64,000 nucleotides of DNA from Trichosporon coremiiforme (taxonomy: Eukaryota > Basidiomycota > Tremellomycetes > Trichosporonales > Trichosporonaceae), in the NCBI GenBank assembly GCA_039545355.1, contig BCJJ01000043.1:1-64000 (forward strand), written 5' to 3'. Of the stretch, positions 21,770-33,084 are shown in pieces; the stretch's first letter is position 1, and every line of letters starts with the position of its first letter. Both the position numbers and the translations under genes were made by a program. Below the pieces are notes generated by a model. The model was not told the DNA's origin and did not search any database. It saw nothing but the letters and a program-made list of their open reading frames with translations.

Positions 21770-22144
21770 GCGCTTGTGGCAAGCGCTTGGCAGTCCGCTT
21801 AACGGGCCGGTGTCAGTAGCTATAGTGCTGGCCTCGGTTTCGGACAGCCGGCGAGTACCGCGTCTCGAGCCAATCATTGGGTGGACCTCTGTGGTCGCGT
21901 TGAGAAGCGCGCCATCAGGTGACATGCCGAGGCACGGGCGATGCGTAGCTTTAATTCACCGCCTTTCTCAGCCGCATACCACGAACGTTGCTTGTAACGC
22001 TCCACTCGGACCCTCTGCCTTGGTTCGTCCGGTTGACTGCTTGCGAGATGAGAGCCGGGGGACCTGAAAAGGTCATGTGACGGGCTTATCTACTACGATA
22101 AGGCGTTTCGGAGCCAATCATAAAGCAACTTCTGCAGACGAAAG

Positions 22145-22714
22145 TTAGAACCCGTTCCCTGCGACCAGCAGCAGCGGAGGCTCGCGCGCCGCTCGCTCGG
22201 CTTCTTCCAGTGATGTCACCAGCTCCATCGAAGCCGATTTCCGCCCCGCAAGATCAACGATCTGCACCGGGCGGTACAACCGGTTTCGTACCTGCAAGTG
22301 TCCGTGCTTGGTGGGCGGGCGATTGACCGTTCCCGCACATTAGGCTCTGCTGAATGCAACCTGGTTGCGCGCAGCTCCAAATGCTGACGACGCTAGGAGA
22401 ATACGCGAGTGCATAGCGGGCGCAGACTTCGTGTCACTGAGTTACACCAGAAGGTACGGTGAAGGCGCCATCCGCAGCCAGAAGCGTGGCGCAGTGCCTA
22501 GCTTAGAACGGAGTACTACTGACTGGACTGGCCATGCATAGGCCAACGCATCCGGCTGGATGCATTGTATGAGTGCTACTCGGGAAGTCTAACAGTGGAG
22601 AACGGCCGTTTCCGCTTGCGTCGCTTACAGATATGTTGATTCCAATGGCCTACTCGAAAGCACATCGGTCATACCTCCGCCAGCGCTGCCGGTAACAAGG
22701 GCGATCCGGCTCAT
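22145..22714 (-). pseudogene. Possible short-chain dehydrogenase relic
   Basis: On the minus strand, MSRIALVTGSAGGG at 22714 resembles the N-terminal NAD(P)-binding TGxxxGxG motif of short-chain dehydrogenases. It is followed by a good donor (GTATGA). Further down the same strand lie ATLLAADGAFTV (about 22488-22453), like the next helix and strand, and then VQIVDLAGRKSASMELVTSL followed by EEAERAARE (about 22269-22180), ending at a stop at 22145. These pieces occur in family order but are separated by stops, lack a clean splice path, and the catalytic YxxxK region is missing. I read it as a broken gene fragment. Chance similarity cannot be excluded. Confidence 0.35.
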
Positions 22715-23198
22715 CAACAACCGGAGCACCGAGCGATGTGGCCCTAACTTCGAGCCGAGTTTCGAGCGATAGTGTGCGGAAAAGGCCGACCGGCCGCAGG
22801 AGCCGCGTCGTCTTAACATTCCACCTCCCGTTCCAGTAATGGTTTCAGGCTCGGAACTCGGAACGTCGATCCCAGAGATAACAGCAGGTTCCTGCCGGAT
22901 CTTCAGCCGAGCTCCACTGATAGCAGCATGCTCCAACAGCCGGTTGATCAGGTTACATCATCTGTTCTGGTGATAAGCGGAGGCTGCGGATGGATACCGG
23001 GACTGTACTCCCGGAACCACTTCGAGCCGGCGCACCCGGACGGAGACTGGATCAGTGATCTCCGGGATTGCAACGAGTGCCGAGGCGATGTAGTTCGGAC
23101 AAGAATCCATTGACAATTATGAAGCTTTGCTATAACCCGTACACCTTTCTGCTCGGTAACCGTACAGGCGGCAGCTGCGACCGGAACCTGCAGCTCGC
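22715..23198. other. Intergenic, 484 bp
   Basis: Lies 3' of the sugar transporter and upstream of the dehydrogenase relic. Nothing recognisable. Confidence 0.45.
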
Positions 23199-24850
23199 CT
23201 AGTACTTCTCAATCTCCTCCTTCCTGCTCGTGACAACCTCGAGGTCGTGCGCCGTGTCCGCGACATGGTCCGCGGCCTCCTTCCCATCGAAGAGTCTCGT
23301 GACCTCTTCGAGCGTGTACCCCTTCGTCTCCTGGAGGAAGAAGTACGCGATGATGAGCCAGACGGCGTCGCAAACGACAAAGACGAGGTAGTACTTCCAT
23401 CCAATGCGCTCGAGACCGACGGGGTTGACATAGGAGTTGAAAGCGATAGCGAGGGTCTGGACGCAGACGTAGAGCGACAGAGCCTTGGCGCGGATCGAGT
23501 AGGGAAGGATCTCGACGGTGTACAGGGCGCCGTTTGTGATCCAGCCTGCGTTGTAGAACATGAAGTATAGGTACAGGAAGGGCACGAGGGCGATACCTGT
23601 GGCCGGGTTCTTGGTTGCGTCGAATCCGCCAGACAGGCCGGTGATGATGACGAAGCACACGAGGACGCCAGACATGCAAGAGAGCCAGAGGGGACGACGG
23701 CCCCAGCGCTCCACGAACTGGGCGGCGAGGGCCGAGTTCAGCGTCGAGAAGATGGCGAGACCGCCGTTGATACCCGAGATCTGGCGCGGGTTACGGATAC
23801 CAACCAACTCCAGAATCGGAGTCAGGTAGTAGGACACGAGGGCGTTTCCGGCAAACTGACCCGAGATGGCGATGAAGAGCAGGACAAAGATACGCTTGCG
23901 GTTACCCGGTGTCCTAACCAGATCGAGGTATGACGAAGAGGACTGCTTGTCCATCTCGATGCCGAGCTTGATCTCCTGCAGCTCGTACTGGACGAGGGGG
24001 TCGTCCTGCTGCCCGTTCGCGTGAAGGTCCGCCAGTGTCTTCAGGGCCGCTTCCTCCTTGCCCTTGCTAACCAGGAAGCGCGGGGACTCGGGCATCTGAC
24101 CCAGGAGGGTGTAGATACAGATCAGAGCCGTGCCTGTGACCTGGAAAAGACTCGGAAGACGCCACGACCATTGCGACTGCCAACTGAGCGTTCCTTCTTC
24201 GTCAGCTCGATCTTTTACACTCAACCACCTCCTCACGACCTCAACTACGTCAACAAGACCGCAGAAACCGACATACCATAGCAGAGCCACGCCGATGTGA
24301 CGGTTCCACCTTGGTACGCGATAAACCACATCGCGGCGGCCCTCGCGCGGAGTCTTGGATGGCAGATCTCCTGCATGAGAGGCGGGCCGATGGTGGATTG
24401 GACTCCGAGGGCGGCTCCCATGACGCCACGTCCGGCGATCAGCATTCCGCGACCTGTGGCGAACGTGGTCAGGAGCGCGCCTGCAATAGAGAGCAGGCAC
24501 GCACCGAAGAGGGTTGCACGGCGTCCGATGCGGTCTCCGAGGAACGAGCCGATGAACGGCGTGCCGATGGCCGGGAGGTAGAAGATGGCGGCGATGATTC
24601 CCAGCGCCCCGCCCGTCGGGTGGTTGAAGTACTGCTGCCAGACGGGCATGGCCTGGAAGGCGTTCAGAAGCGTGCCATCGTACCCCCACGTCCATGCGTT
24701 GAAGTACAGCATGATGACGGCCGTCATCATCTTGCGGAGACCGGGGTCCTTCCACCATTTCGGGTGGGTGTTGTCTAGCGTCAGCCAATCTGCCACCTCC
24801 ACCTTGCCCCATTCCGCAGTCGTCACACTACTCACTCTCGATAGCCGCAT
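23199..24850 (-). CDS. MFS sugar transporter (lactose/cellobiose permease type)
   Basis: Two exons, 24850-24277 and 24193-23199, giving 522 residues. The intron uses a GTATGT donor and a CTGACGAAGAAG acceptor, which restores WLCYGTLSWQSQWSWRLPS. Twelve hydrophobic spans are expected. Sugar-porter signatures are present: DRIGRRATLFG in loop 2-3, GRGVMGAALG, PESPRFLVSKGKEEAAL before the central loop, ERWGRRPLWLS in loop 8-9, and a C-terminal FFLQETKGYTLEEVTRLFDG, matching the PETKG motif. The family moves mono- or disaccharides into the cell with protons. The substrate is not readable, but fungal relatives of this type include lactose, cellobiose and arabinose carriers. It is divergent from the GH51 enzyme. 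A TATAAATA lies about 90 bp upstream. Confidence 0.9.
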
Positions 24851-24936
24851 ACGCGGGCTGTGATGGTGGCGACATTGTGACTTTTGTGTCGATCAGACAA
24901 CGATAACGAGCGGCCTGTCAGGCGCAAAGGGTTGTG

Positions 24937-24944
24937 TATTTATA
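24937..24944 (-). promoter_or_regulatory. TATA box of the sugar transporter
   Basis: TATAAATA on the minus strand, 87-94 bp upstream of the transporter ATG, in the region shared with the divergent GH51 gene. Confidence 0.55.
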
Positions 24945-26505
24945 CAACTGATGCAACACATGGCGCGGCCAGGTCCGATGTTCCACGGCCCCACCGTCCG
25001 ACGAACCCCAGCGGAGCCTAGCTAAGCCCAGCCCTGGAGCGCCGAAGAGCACCAGAGCACTTGCGGGGCAACATGCGGCCCTACATGGGGCCAGGACACA
25101 AAGTTTTGAGGATGCGGAAGGTGCGGCTGAGTTGTTCCTGGCAGACGCGCAGACGCCATGGATCTGCCTGCCGTTGGTGGGCTTGGGATCCGATCAAGCC
25201 GACATTCTAATCGCAAATGCTCCGTTCTCTTTCTGGTCTTCTTTGCCAATGCTAGGATACACGAACGGGAAGAATAGAACAGCATTGCATCTGCACCTGT
25301 CAGCGAACGGGAATCTTCATTAGCAGGGAGGCTTGGCCGTGACTACCTCTCGTATGAGGGCCATTTACACGACCCGGATGGGGACGGGGAATCCCGGCTG
25401 TCAACGGGCCGTCGTTCGGCTGGGCGGCTTTTCCGGCTACAGCTGACTGAAGAGCACGGCGGAAGTGCGCGCGTGACTGGCAATCCACCCTCGTGTCGAA
25501 GGGTCACGGCCGATGAACGCGCCGTGGACGGCATATCTCATATACCGGGTTCTGCAGGTCGAGGTGAGCGTTTAAGGGTCACGCGGGGGATTAGCCGACA
25601 GCGGCTTCTGCCCAGATGCTGATGTCAGGGTGGAAGAGACGCCCAGGCGCTCTGAGCAACTTGGTGCTCCGACCATTCCCCGGGCCATGCCCCAGACCTC
25701 AGGAAGCAGCAGAGGCACGAGTTCCTGCACGCTTGGCTTGGAATGCTGAAGGTACGGGGTATGCTGGTCACATGCTCATACAGTACATTGTCGCCCATGG
25801 CGCTTGGGTGCATTCACAAGTGTGACGCTTAAGTCAAAACTACTGGCGAGGCAACTCGATGGTGGAGCACTGATCTTGGGCCACCTCAGCAGCCGAAGAT
25901 ACGAGGCTGTATGCATTCGTGCGATCAATAGCCTTGGTAGAGATGCAGGAGCCCGTGGCCAGAACGGCGGCGAAGACCGGCCCAGCGACAGTCTTCCTTT
26001 GATGAGATGAGCATTCTAGCCGCCCACACACACACGGAACCCAACAACAGAGCGTCGCATACCGCTCGGGAACTTACCCGACGCCTGCCAGTGTTCCGCT
26101 CCCTGCTTCTCGCACCCTGCCGCCGCCTGCTCGCACGACGTACGGCCTATCTTGAGATCTCTACCATGCTCACGACTCCGAACGAGGGCCGAATCGAGAC
26201 CAGACGCATCGGAGATGCGCGCCGCAGTCTGTGGGATTGCAACTCTGGGCGTATTCTTCCCGTTCGTGGCTTGCCCGACTTGAAATGCGCCGTGGCCTGT
26301 GGGCGTCATTTCACAATCTCGCCAGGCAGGCAGAATCGGCGGATATACCAACGCCGGGCCTGCTATCACGGTGATCTCGTGACCTGGCTTTCATGGGTCG
26401 AACGACATGGGTTCCCGATGCGATGACTCTTAAGCCGTGAGGGGCGGGCTGCCCACCACCTTCATCCCCCTCACGTACGACACCGCGACGAGCGATTACG
26501 ACACG
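24945..26505. other. Divergent promoter region, transporter / GH51
   Basis: About 1.6 kb separates the two start codons. It carries no convincing gene; open frames of 130-140 codons at 26007-26426 and on the opposite strand lack motifs. An additional upstream GH51 exon cannot be excluded because the reading frame before the chosen ATG stays open back to about 26437. Confidence 0.5.
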
Positions 26506-28260
26506 ATGGCCGCCAACCTCCCGCTCACGCACCTGTACTTCCAGCAGCAGATGAACCCGAACCGGTTCAAGAAGGAGCACGAGCACTGCGCCTCCTTCAC
26601 TCCGATTCCGGTCGGTATCGACGCGCGCTGCAAGGCCGACAACGGAGCCGGTCCCATCAGCCCCCTGCTCTACTCCGGCTTCCTGGAGCACCTCGGCCGG
26701 TGCATCTACGGCGGTATCGTGGACGACGCGAAGCACCCCTCGCCCGCCGAGCTGCTCGAGGAGCAGGGCAACGGACGCGCAGGGTGGCGCAAGGATGTGC
26801 AGAAGGTGCTCGCTGCGGACGGCGAGCTGGCAGTCCCCATGATGCGCTGGCCGGGCGGCAACTACGTCTCGAACTACCACTGGCAGGACGGTATCGGCCC
26901 CGTCGACCAGCGGCCGAAGCGCGTCGAGCTCGCCTGGCGTACCGCCGAGGACAACCGGTTCGGAACGGACGAGTTCATGGACATGTGCAGGGCGAACAAG
27001 TGGGAGCCGTTCATCTGCCTCAACATGGGCACTGGCACGCTCGAGGAGGCCCTTGCCTGGGTCGAGTATTGTAACTCGACGGGCGACACGTACTGGGCCA
27101 ACCTCCGCCGGAAGCACACGGGGCGCGATGAGCCGCACAACGTCAAGTACTGGGGTCTTGGTAACGAGAGTGGGTATCTGGGTGCGCCGTGTGCTGTGGC
27201 TGACGTACAGTGTGGGGACCATGGCAGGTCGGCAACATCTCGTCGAAGGAGTATGCGGCCAAGGCGAAGCAGTGGGCGCACGCCATCAAGCTCGTCGACC
27301 CTTCGGTCATCCTGATCTCGTCCGGCGAGACCGGTTTCTCGCTCTGGGACAAGGAGGTTTTGAGCGTGAGTCCCTGCACACCTTTCCTCACTGACAACTC
27401 AGGAGGTCATCCCCTACGTCGACATGCACAGCCTGCACTTCTACTCCTCGCTGTTCCACGAGTACTTCACCGCTCCGGGGCACAACTTCGAGAAGAATGT
27501 GTTCTCCCCGGCGGCCGCCGAGGCGGGCATCAAGATTGCCAAGTCGCTCATCGACCTGACGAACGCGGACAACTCCTTCCGCGGTGTCGCGGCCAAGGAC
27601 GTCAAAATCTGCTACGACGAATGGAACGTGTGGGACCAGACCAAGGCGGACGTCGACATCGGTCTCGAGCAGGTGTACGACTTCACGGATCTGCTCGGCA
27701 CCGTGGCGTGGCTCAACCTGCTGGTCAGGCAGAGTGCCGACGTTGCTGTGGCCTGCATCGCACAGAGCTGTAACGTCATCTCGCCCATCCTGACCCGCCC
27801 CGACGGCGTGCTGAAGCAGTGCACCTTCTACGCCCTCCAGCTCTTCAGCACGCTGATGCGCGACGGCCACCTCCTCCAGACCCCAGACATGCCGGACTAC
27901 TATGACGGACCTACTTGGCCGTACTTTGTCCAGCAGATTAAGTGCAACCCGCGATACATCGACATCGTCTCCATGGTCAAGGACGACGGCGACAAGCGCT
28001 CTGTCCGCGTCTCGGTGCTTAACCGCCACCCGGAGCTCGACTGGGACGCCAACGCCATCAACATCGGAGGCCTCGAGATTGAGAAGGTCACCGTGCACGA
28101 GATGTACAATGACGACCTTTCCGCAGCCAACTCGTGGGAGGAGCCCGAGAAGGTCGTCCCCACTGTCAAGGAGTACAGCGCCCAGGAGTGGAAGGACCGC
28201 AAGCACACCGTGCGCAAGCACTCGTGGCAGTTCATTGTCGTCGACGGCAAGAAGATCTGA
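26506..28260 (+). CDS. GH51 alpha-L-arabinofuranosidase
   Basis: Three exons: 26506-27169, 27211-27365 and 27403-28260, giving 558 residues. The enzyme removes terminal alpha-L-arabinofuranosyl groups from arabinan, arabinoxylan or their oligosaccharides. Family motifs in order are GFLEHLGRCIYGGI, PMMRWPGGNYVSNYHWQDG, KYWGLGNEMWGPWQ (acid/base Glu221, formed across intron 1), DMHSLHFYSS and KICYDEWNVW (nucleophile Glu346), then a C-terminal beta domain. I see no signal peptide, and the sequence resembles the bacterial, intracellular AbfA type more than secreted fungal forms, so it probably acts in the cytosol on imported oligosaccharides. That fits the divergent sugar transporter. The N-terminal 45 residues before the usual start of the family are extra. 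Its stop is 72 bp from that of the convergent enoyl-CoA hydratase gene. Confidence 0.9.
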
Positions 28261-28332
28261 AGTCAGGACATTGCCCTTAGAGCCTGCCCTTAGAAATAGA
28301 TGTAAATGTGTCAATGCATACAATACCCTCTC

Positions 28333-29231
28333 TCAGAGTTTCGAGGCGCGGAACTTGGCCGTCGCCAGCTTCTTCTTGAACATGATTCTCTCCTCCTCGG
28401 GACGGCACGCGATGCGCTGCCGGATCGGCTTGTCGGTGACGGGGACGCTGATGCCAGCCTTGATCGCACCCCAGACACCAGTGTGCACCAGAGGCGCCTT
28501 CTCAAGGGCCATCTCCTTGGCTCGCTTCAGGAGGTTACCCGCGTTCGGCCCGTCGTTGTCCACCATCTCGTCAATGATTCCCGCAGCTAGCGCTTCCTGT
28601 GCCGTCCAGCGGTGCGCCATGATGACCTTAGTCCAGTACACCGGCGAGATGCGCGCCTTCAGCACATTGCTGACGTCGGATGGGATCGGCTCGCCGATCA
28701 GGAGCTGTGCGTCAGCTCTGTCGGGTAGATAACCGTGACTTCCCAAAGGCGACTCACCTCATTCATCGACATCCAGCCTCGTCCAGTCGTCATCAGGCGG
28801 TAGTCGCAGCACAGCGCAAGCAGCATGCCTCCCGCGAAGCAGTGGCCGTTGATTGCAGCAATTGTGATCAGAGGGAAGGTCATAACTCGGGACTGAAGGG
28901 GGTAAAGGACATCTGGGTGTTAGCTGGAAGTTCAATCATACCCAAGCTTCTCACGCTGCATGAAGGCCGGGCTCGTGAGCTTGGTCGGGTCGAGACCATT
29001 GCTCCAGAACTTCTTGCTGTCACTCGCGAACACGACAGATCCTCCTGGCTTCTTGTCGTCGGGCGCCTTATCCCATGCCCTGCGCCAGGCGGCCTCGATC
29101 TCGTCGAGCCGCTGCAGCAGGTCAACGATGACGTCGGGCGGCAGGCGGTTGTCGGGCGGGTTCGACAGGGTCAGGACCCAGTCCGTGGGGCCAAACTTGT
29201 CAAGATTCCAGTAGCGCGATCTGGTCGTCAT
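28333..29231 (-). CDS. Peroxisomal enoyl-CoA hydratase/isomerase family protein
   Basis: Three exons: 29231-28955, 28912-28758 and 28704-28333, giving 267 residues. The crotonase fold is clear: DWVLTLSNPPDNRLPPDVI at the start, KKFWSNGLDPTKL (oxyanion region), LITIAAINGHCFAGGMLLAL, CCDYRLMTTGRGWMSMNELL and AQEALAAGIIDEMV. The NGLD and MNE motifs are like delta3,delta2-enoyl-CoA isomerases, which move double bonds during beta-oxidation of unsaturated fatty acids. A hydratase role is equally possible. The protein ends FRASKL, a canonical type 1 peroxisomal signal. Exon 1 ends at a GTGAGA donor (28954), which gives FMQHVLYPLQ. Reading through instead hits a stop. It is convergent with the GH51 gene. 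Confidence 0.9.
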
Positions 29232-29709
29232 GGTTGCCGATGCGTGCGGAAAGCGCGAGGTGGAGAGAGCTAGTTGGTCTGGCGCACTTGGGGGAGCCGT
29301 GATACGGGTTCTAATAGCCGGATGGCCGGCAGCGCGGGCCGACCGGGAATGATCCCGCCCTAGCCTGCCTTATATTGCCGAGCCCATATCACGGGTTGAT
29401 TCACGTCCTCACATCACTTTAACAGAGGTTCACCCACGATCTTCCGTCCAATCTTCACGTCAATGCGCGCTCTATTCACTCCGTCGTTGCGGAAGTGATC
29501 GATGAACGGCATAGATGGTCGAAAAGGAAGAGTATCTCGTGTTCGCATTACTAGACCACGTGGAAATCGCCGGATCCGAGACGAACAATTACCTGACGGA
29601 GACGTGACTCACTTTCCGATCGCATCCAACCCGCTATTGACTTTCCAGCTTCGTCATTCTATTGTCTCTTCATCTCTCTTCCTCATCGCAACACCGCTTT
29701 TCTGCGAAA
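29232..29709. other. Divergent promoter region, enoyl-CoA hydratase / acyltransferase
   Basis: 478 bp shared by two divergent genes. TTATAT/ATATAAG near 29369-29376 may be the TATA element of the minus-strand gene. The plus-strand end is CT-rich with CGCAACACCGC before the acyltransferase ATG. Confidence 0.4.
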
Positions 29710-31256
29710 ATGGTGAGCCTCCAAGTTTCGGCAACGGTACTGACAAGCAGATCGCCGACGACGAGCCCACTGTGCTCCTCAAGACACGGGTCCAGCCTGC
29801 GACCAAGGCTCCCTTGACAATTGAGCCGATCCAGATTCTGGGTATCAGCTCGGTCGCGACCCCGAGCACGACCCCGATCCTGTTCTACAATGAGCGTCTC
29901 GACGATGCCGCACTGCTGGAGTCGTTTAGGCACTTTCTGGTCGCCTATCCTTTCTTGGCGGGCAAGTTCATCTTAGCCGACGAGCTGGGTGACGATAAGC
30001 CGGCGGATGCACCGGCATACACCCTGCGCCACCTCCGGACGTGGATGAAATGGGGTGCTGAATCGGACCCCGGCATGCCCTTCACGGTCGTCCAGCGCAA
30101 GGACAGCATGTCGGCGCACCGACCCCGGCCCGTGCAGGAGGGCGTCACTGACCTGACGCCGCTTCACGGTAATGCGCTGACGCTCCCCGTCAAGGGGATA
30201 CTTGCTGACCGCGACATTCCCGCCGGTACGATCCAAGTCACGCACTTCACGGACGGAACCTCAATTGCGTTGAGCGTGTCGCACATGATCGCGGACGCAG
30301 CGACGGTTGGCCAGATGATGCAAGACTGGGCAGAGATCCACCGCTCTCTGGCAGCAGGCAAGCTCGAAATTCCCTCTCGCCGGTTCCATCACCTCGACGT
30401 GGATGGACAGGCTGCCGGAGACTTGAACGCCGAGTTCGAAGACCTGGCTCTGGTCGAGATCGAGAGCAAGCAGGACATGTTCCGGTACGACACCTGGGCG
30501 TCGGGCGCTCCGGTCCCGGACCACTTGAAAGAGGCGGACGAGCGGCAAGGCTCGCCACGCGGCAAGCCGCTCCCTCCCACGGCGTTTGTCTTCCCCGACT
30601 CAGACAAAACGAAATACCATGCGGTGCACTTTTCCGCCGCGGACCTGGAACGCATACACGCACGCGTGCAGGAGCAAGCCGATGGGTTTGTGTCAATCCA
30701 CGACGCCTTCGCGAGTCACCTGTGGCACCTAATCGCCCGCGCCCGCCAGCAGACCGGAACACTCGCTCTGAACGTAGCCTGCGACGCGAGGCGCCGCTTT
30801 GCTCAACCCTTGCCGCAGACCACGCCTGGGACGTACAACACCTGCCTCGGCTTCCTCTTTGAGGCAGGCGTGCTGTTTGGCGTAAAGGGGGAGGCGTCGG
30901 CCGCGCAGCGCCTCCGCCAGGCGATCGGGAGCTTTTCCCCCGAGACGATTGCGGCGTTCCTGCACCGCAGGGCATATGACCTCGATCCTCTGCGTGAGCG
31001 CATCTGCCCATGCCACCCCGAGAACACGATCATGACGAACTGGGCGCGCGCGGGTCTTGAGGACGTTGACTTCGGCTCGGGTAAGCCGTCGTACACCCAC
31101 TTCCACGTCATGGCGTTCCCTGGGTATGTGTGCATGATGCGCGAGTGCGGGGAGGGCGAGGGCAAGAAGTGGTACGAGCCTGGAATGCACGCAGACCTCT
31201 GGCTGGAGGAGGACGCTATGGAGCGCTTCCTGGCGGATCCCGACCTGAGGAAGTAA
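29710..31256 (+). CDS. BAHD-type (HxxxD) acyltransferase
   Basis: The first coding exon appears to be the ATG alone (29710-29712). A 38-nt intron follows (GTGAGC donor, GGTACTGACAAGCAG branch and acceptor), then exon 2 at 29751-31256, giving 502 residues. The alternative, an in-frame read from upstream, begins with Arg-rich leader-like sequence. The protein has the two hallmarks of the transferase family: SHMIADAATVGQMMQDW (His179, Asp183, HxxxD) and VDFGSGKP (about residue 440, DFGWG-like). The N-lobe has LDDAALLESFRHFLVAYPFL. Such enzymes transfer acyl groups from acyl-CoA to alcohols or amines, and fungal members include trichothecene-type O-acetyltransferases. The substrate is unknown. 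No signal peptide. It lies convergent with the PLP lyase, 242 bp apart. Confidence 0.85.
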
Positions 31257-31498
31257 GACAGGCTCTTGCTTTTATTGCCAGTGTCCTGAAGATTTCTGTA
31301 TTCAGTACGTTTCTATGTGTATAATCATTGCGTTGTCATGTTGTCTTGTGCCTCTTCAAGGATTTTGCTCCAATTGCACCATTCCGAAGCATTGTGTGCA
31401 ACACACCCATCTCCTCCGCTGTTATCACGCGAATGTGAATAGACTTCCAACGCCTGTCTATATTTCTATACGTCGTCATCCTACCGTCTTCCCGCTTT

Positions 31499-32543
31499 TC
31501 ACTGCTTTCCCTCCGTGCAGATCAGTACCACAGCATCGTCCGCTTCCCATTTCACCTTCCTTGCCGCCGCCAGCGTCGCTGCTCCACACGGTCCGGCATT
31601 GACGCCCAGCGCCTGCAGGTCGCTCGCCCCCTTCAGTGCCTCCTCGTCGTTGACTACAACAGCGTCTCCGGGGCGGATATAGCGTTGCAGATCGGGCCAC
31701 GCCTGCGGGTTCACCGTTCCACAGTTCAAGCCGGGCATAATCGTGAAGCTGCTCTCGGTGATGCTCACGGATTTTCCCGCCTTGAGCGATTCCGCGAGGC
31801 ATGGCGCCGCCTCCGGCTCGGCAGAAACAATGCGGGCGCGGTTCGGTCCATCGGGCCCGTAGAACTTGGCGACTGCGTGTGCGAGGGATCCCACTCCGAC
31901 GGGGACAACGACACCCGTCGCTTTCACTTTGGCAGCGGCCTCGCGGCAGATCGTAGTGTACCCGTCCACGATCCAGGAGGGGACCTCGTCGTACCCCTCC
32001 CACGACATGTCTTGAACCATCAAGCCGCCCGCGGCATCGCATGCCTTCAGCGCAGCGGCGATCGCGCCGTCGTAGTCGCGCTCCACTTTCTCCACTTTGC
32101 AACCTTCGGAGGCGATCGCGTCGATGCTCCACTGTTCCACCGTGCTCGGGACGAAGATGTACGCGGGCAGGCCGAGAAGCTTCGCGGTGCGTGCGACAGC
32201 TCGACCATGGTTACCTGGTCATCAGCTCTGAATAGCAAGGACAAAGCTCACCATCCGTGGCCGTGTAAACGCCGAGCTCTGACTCCGCCTTTACTCGCTC
32301 CTTGATTGCCGTGATATCCCAGGGTGCGAGACCGTAGCGCTCGCCAAGCAGACGACAGAGACCCCAGCTGGCGCCCAAAACCTTGAAAGCGGGGAGCCCG
32401 TATCGCTCGCTCTCGTCCTTGACGTAGAGCTCTTTGCACCCGAGTTCCTTCGCCAGTGGAGGTAGAGAGACAAGCGGCGTCGGACCGTAATCCGGGAACA
32501 GGGCCCTGTGTACCTTTCCGATTGCCTCTGTGTCGACCGTCAT
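31499..32543 (-). CDS. PLP-dependent lyase, diaminopropionate ammonia-lyase-like
   Basis: Two exons, 32543-32252 and 32214-31499, giving 335 residues. Intron 1 is 37 nt and its removal creates ATDGNHGRAVARTAKLLG. Fold-type II PLP motifs are present: YGPTPLVSLPPLAKELG, VKDESERYGLPAFKVLGAS (Lys54 as the Schiff-base lysine), TDGNHG for the cofactor phosphate side, VVPVGVGSLAHAV as the glycine loop, and MPGLNCGTVNPQAWPDL. The last motif is typical of diaminopropionate ammonia-lyases, which split 2,3-diaminopropionate into pyruvate and ammonia. A serine/threonine dehydratase-like role is also possible. It is shorter than most bacterial forms (about 400 residues). It shares a 541-bp divergent promoter with the aldolase-domain gene. 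TATACATA lies about 95 bp upstream. Confidence 0.85.
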
Positions 32544-33084
32544 CCTGTGGAGCGGGTTGGAGCTGTGTGCTAGTCCGTCAGGCTTGTCCGCCTCGTCGTC
32601 AGTAGAGAGGTCGAAAGCTGCGCAGTCCTCTGCGCTATGTATAGTAAATGAAGAGGAATGCGGAGATGAGTAGGAGATGGAATGACGGAGCTCGGAATGG
32701 ATGGGCGAGTTCGGAGGTCGAGTGAGCTTGAGCTTTCGGACTCAGGCGACTTAGCGGGTGGAGGTCCCGTGCTCGTTACGAGGCAGGCACTGTGCACGTG
32801 GCAGATTCGGCCCGATACGAGCCACACCGGCTTGCGTAACGAGCCACATTTCGTTCCGAGACACCGATTCCAGTCACGTGACTGGAGATAACGATCGCCA
32901 CTGCTTCCGATCAGCGACCCATAGCCGGTGTGCCCACTTCCCACCATCTGCATCCGAAAGTTGTGTCTTCCTCGTGCGTCCGTCTTCCCCGGCACTCTTA
33001 TTAACACCCTCCTCCCGCGCAGAGGTGCTCAATTCAGGATCTCCACAACACCGAGACAGACAAGCCCGAACTGGCTCCGACACC
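32544..33084. promoter_or_regulatory. Bidirectional promoter with a 16-bp E-box palindrome
   Basis: 541 bp between the divergent PLP-lyase and aldolase-domain genes. It holds the perfect palindrome CCAGTCACGTGACTGG at 32870-32885 with a CACGTG core, and a second CACGTG near 32796. CACGTG is the site of bHLH factors of the Cbf1/Tye7/Pho4 kind in fungi. The TATACATA element of the lyase is at 32637-32644. Confidence 0.55.

Noticed and set aside
27388..28323. 311-codon minus-strand frame under the GH51 gene
   Set aside because: Antisense of a clearly assigned enzyme with conserved catalytic residues.
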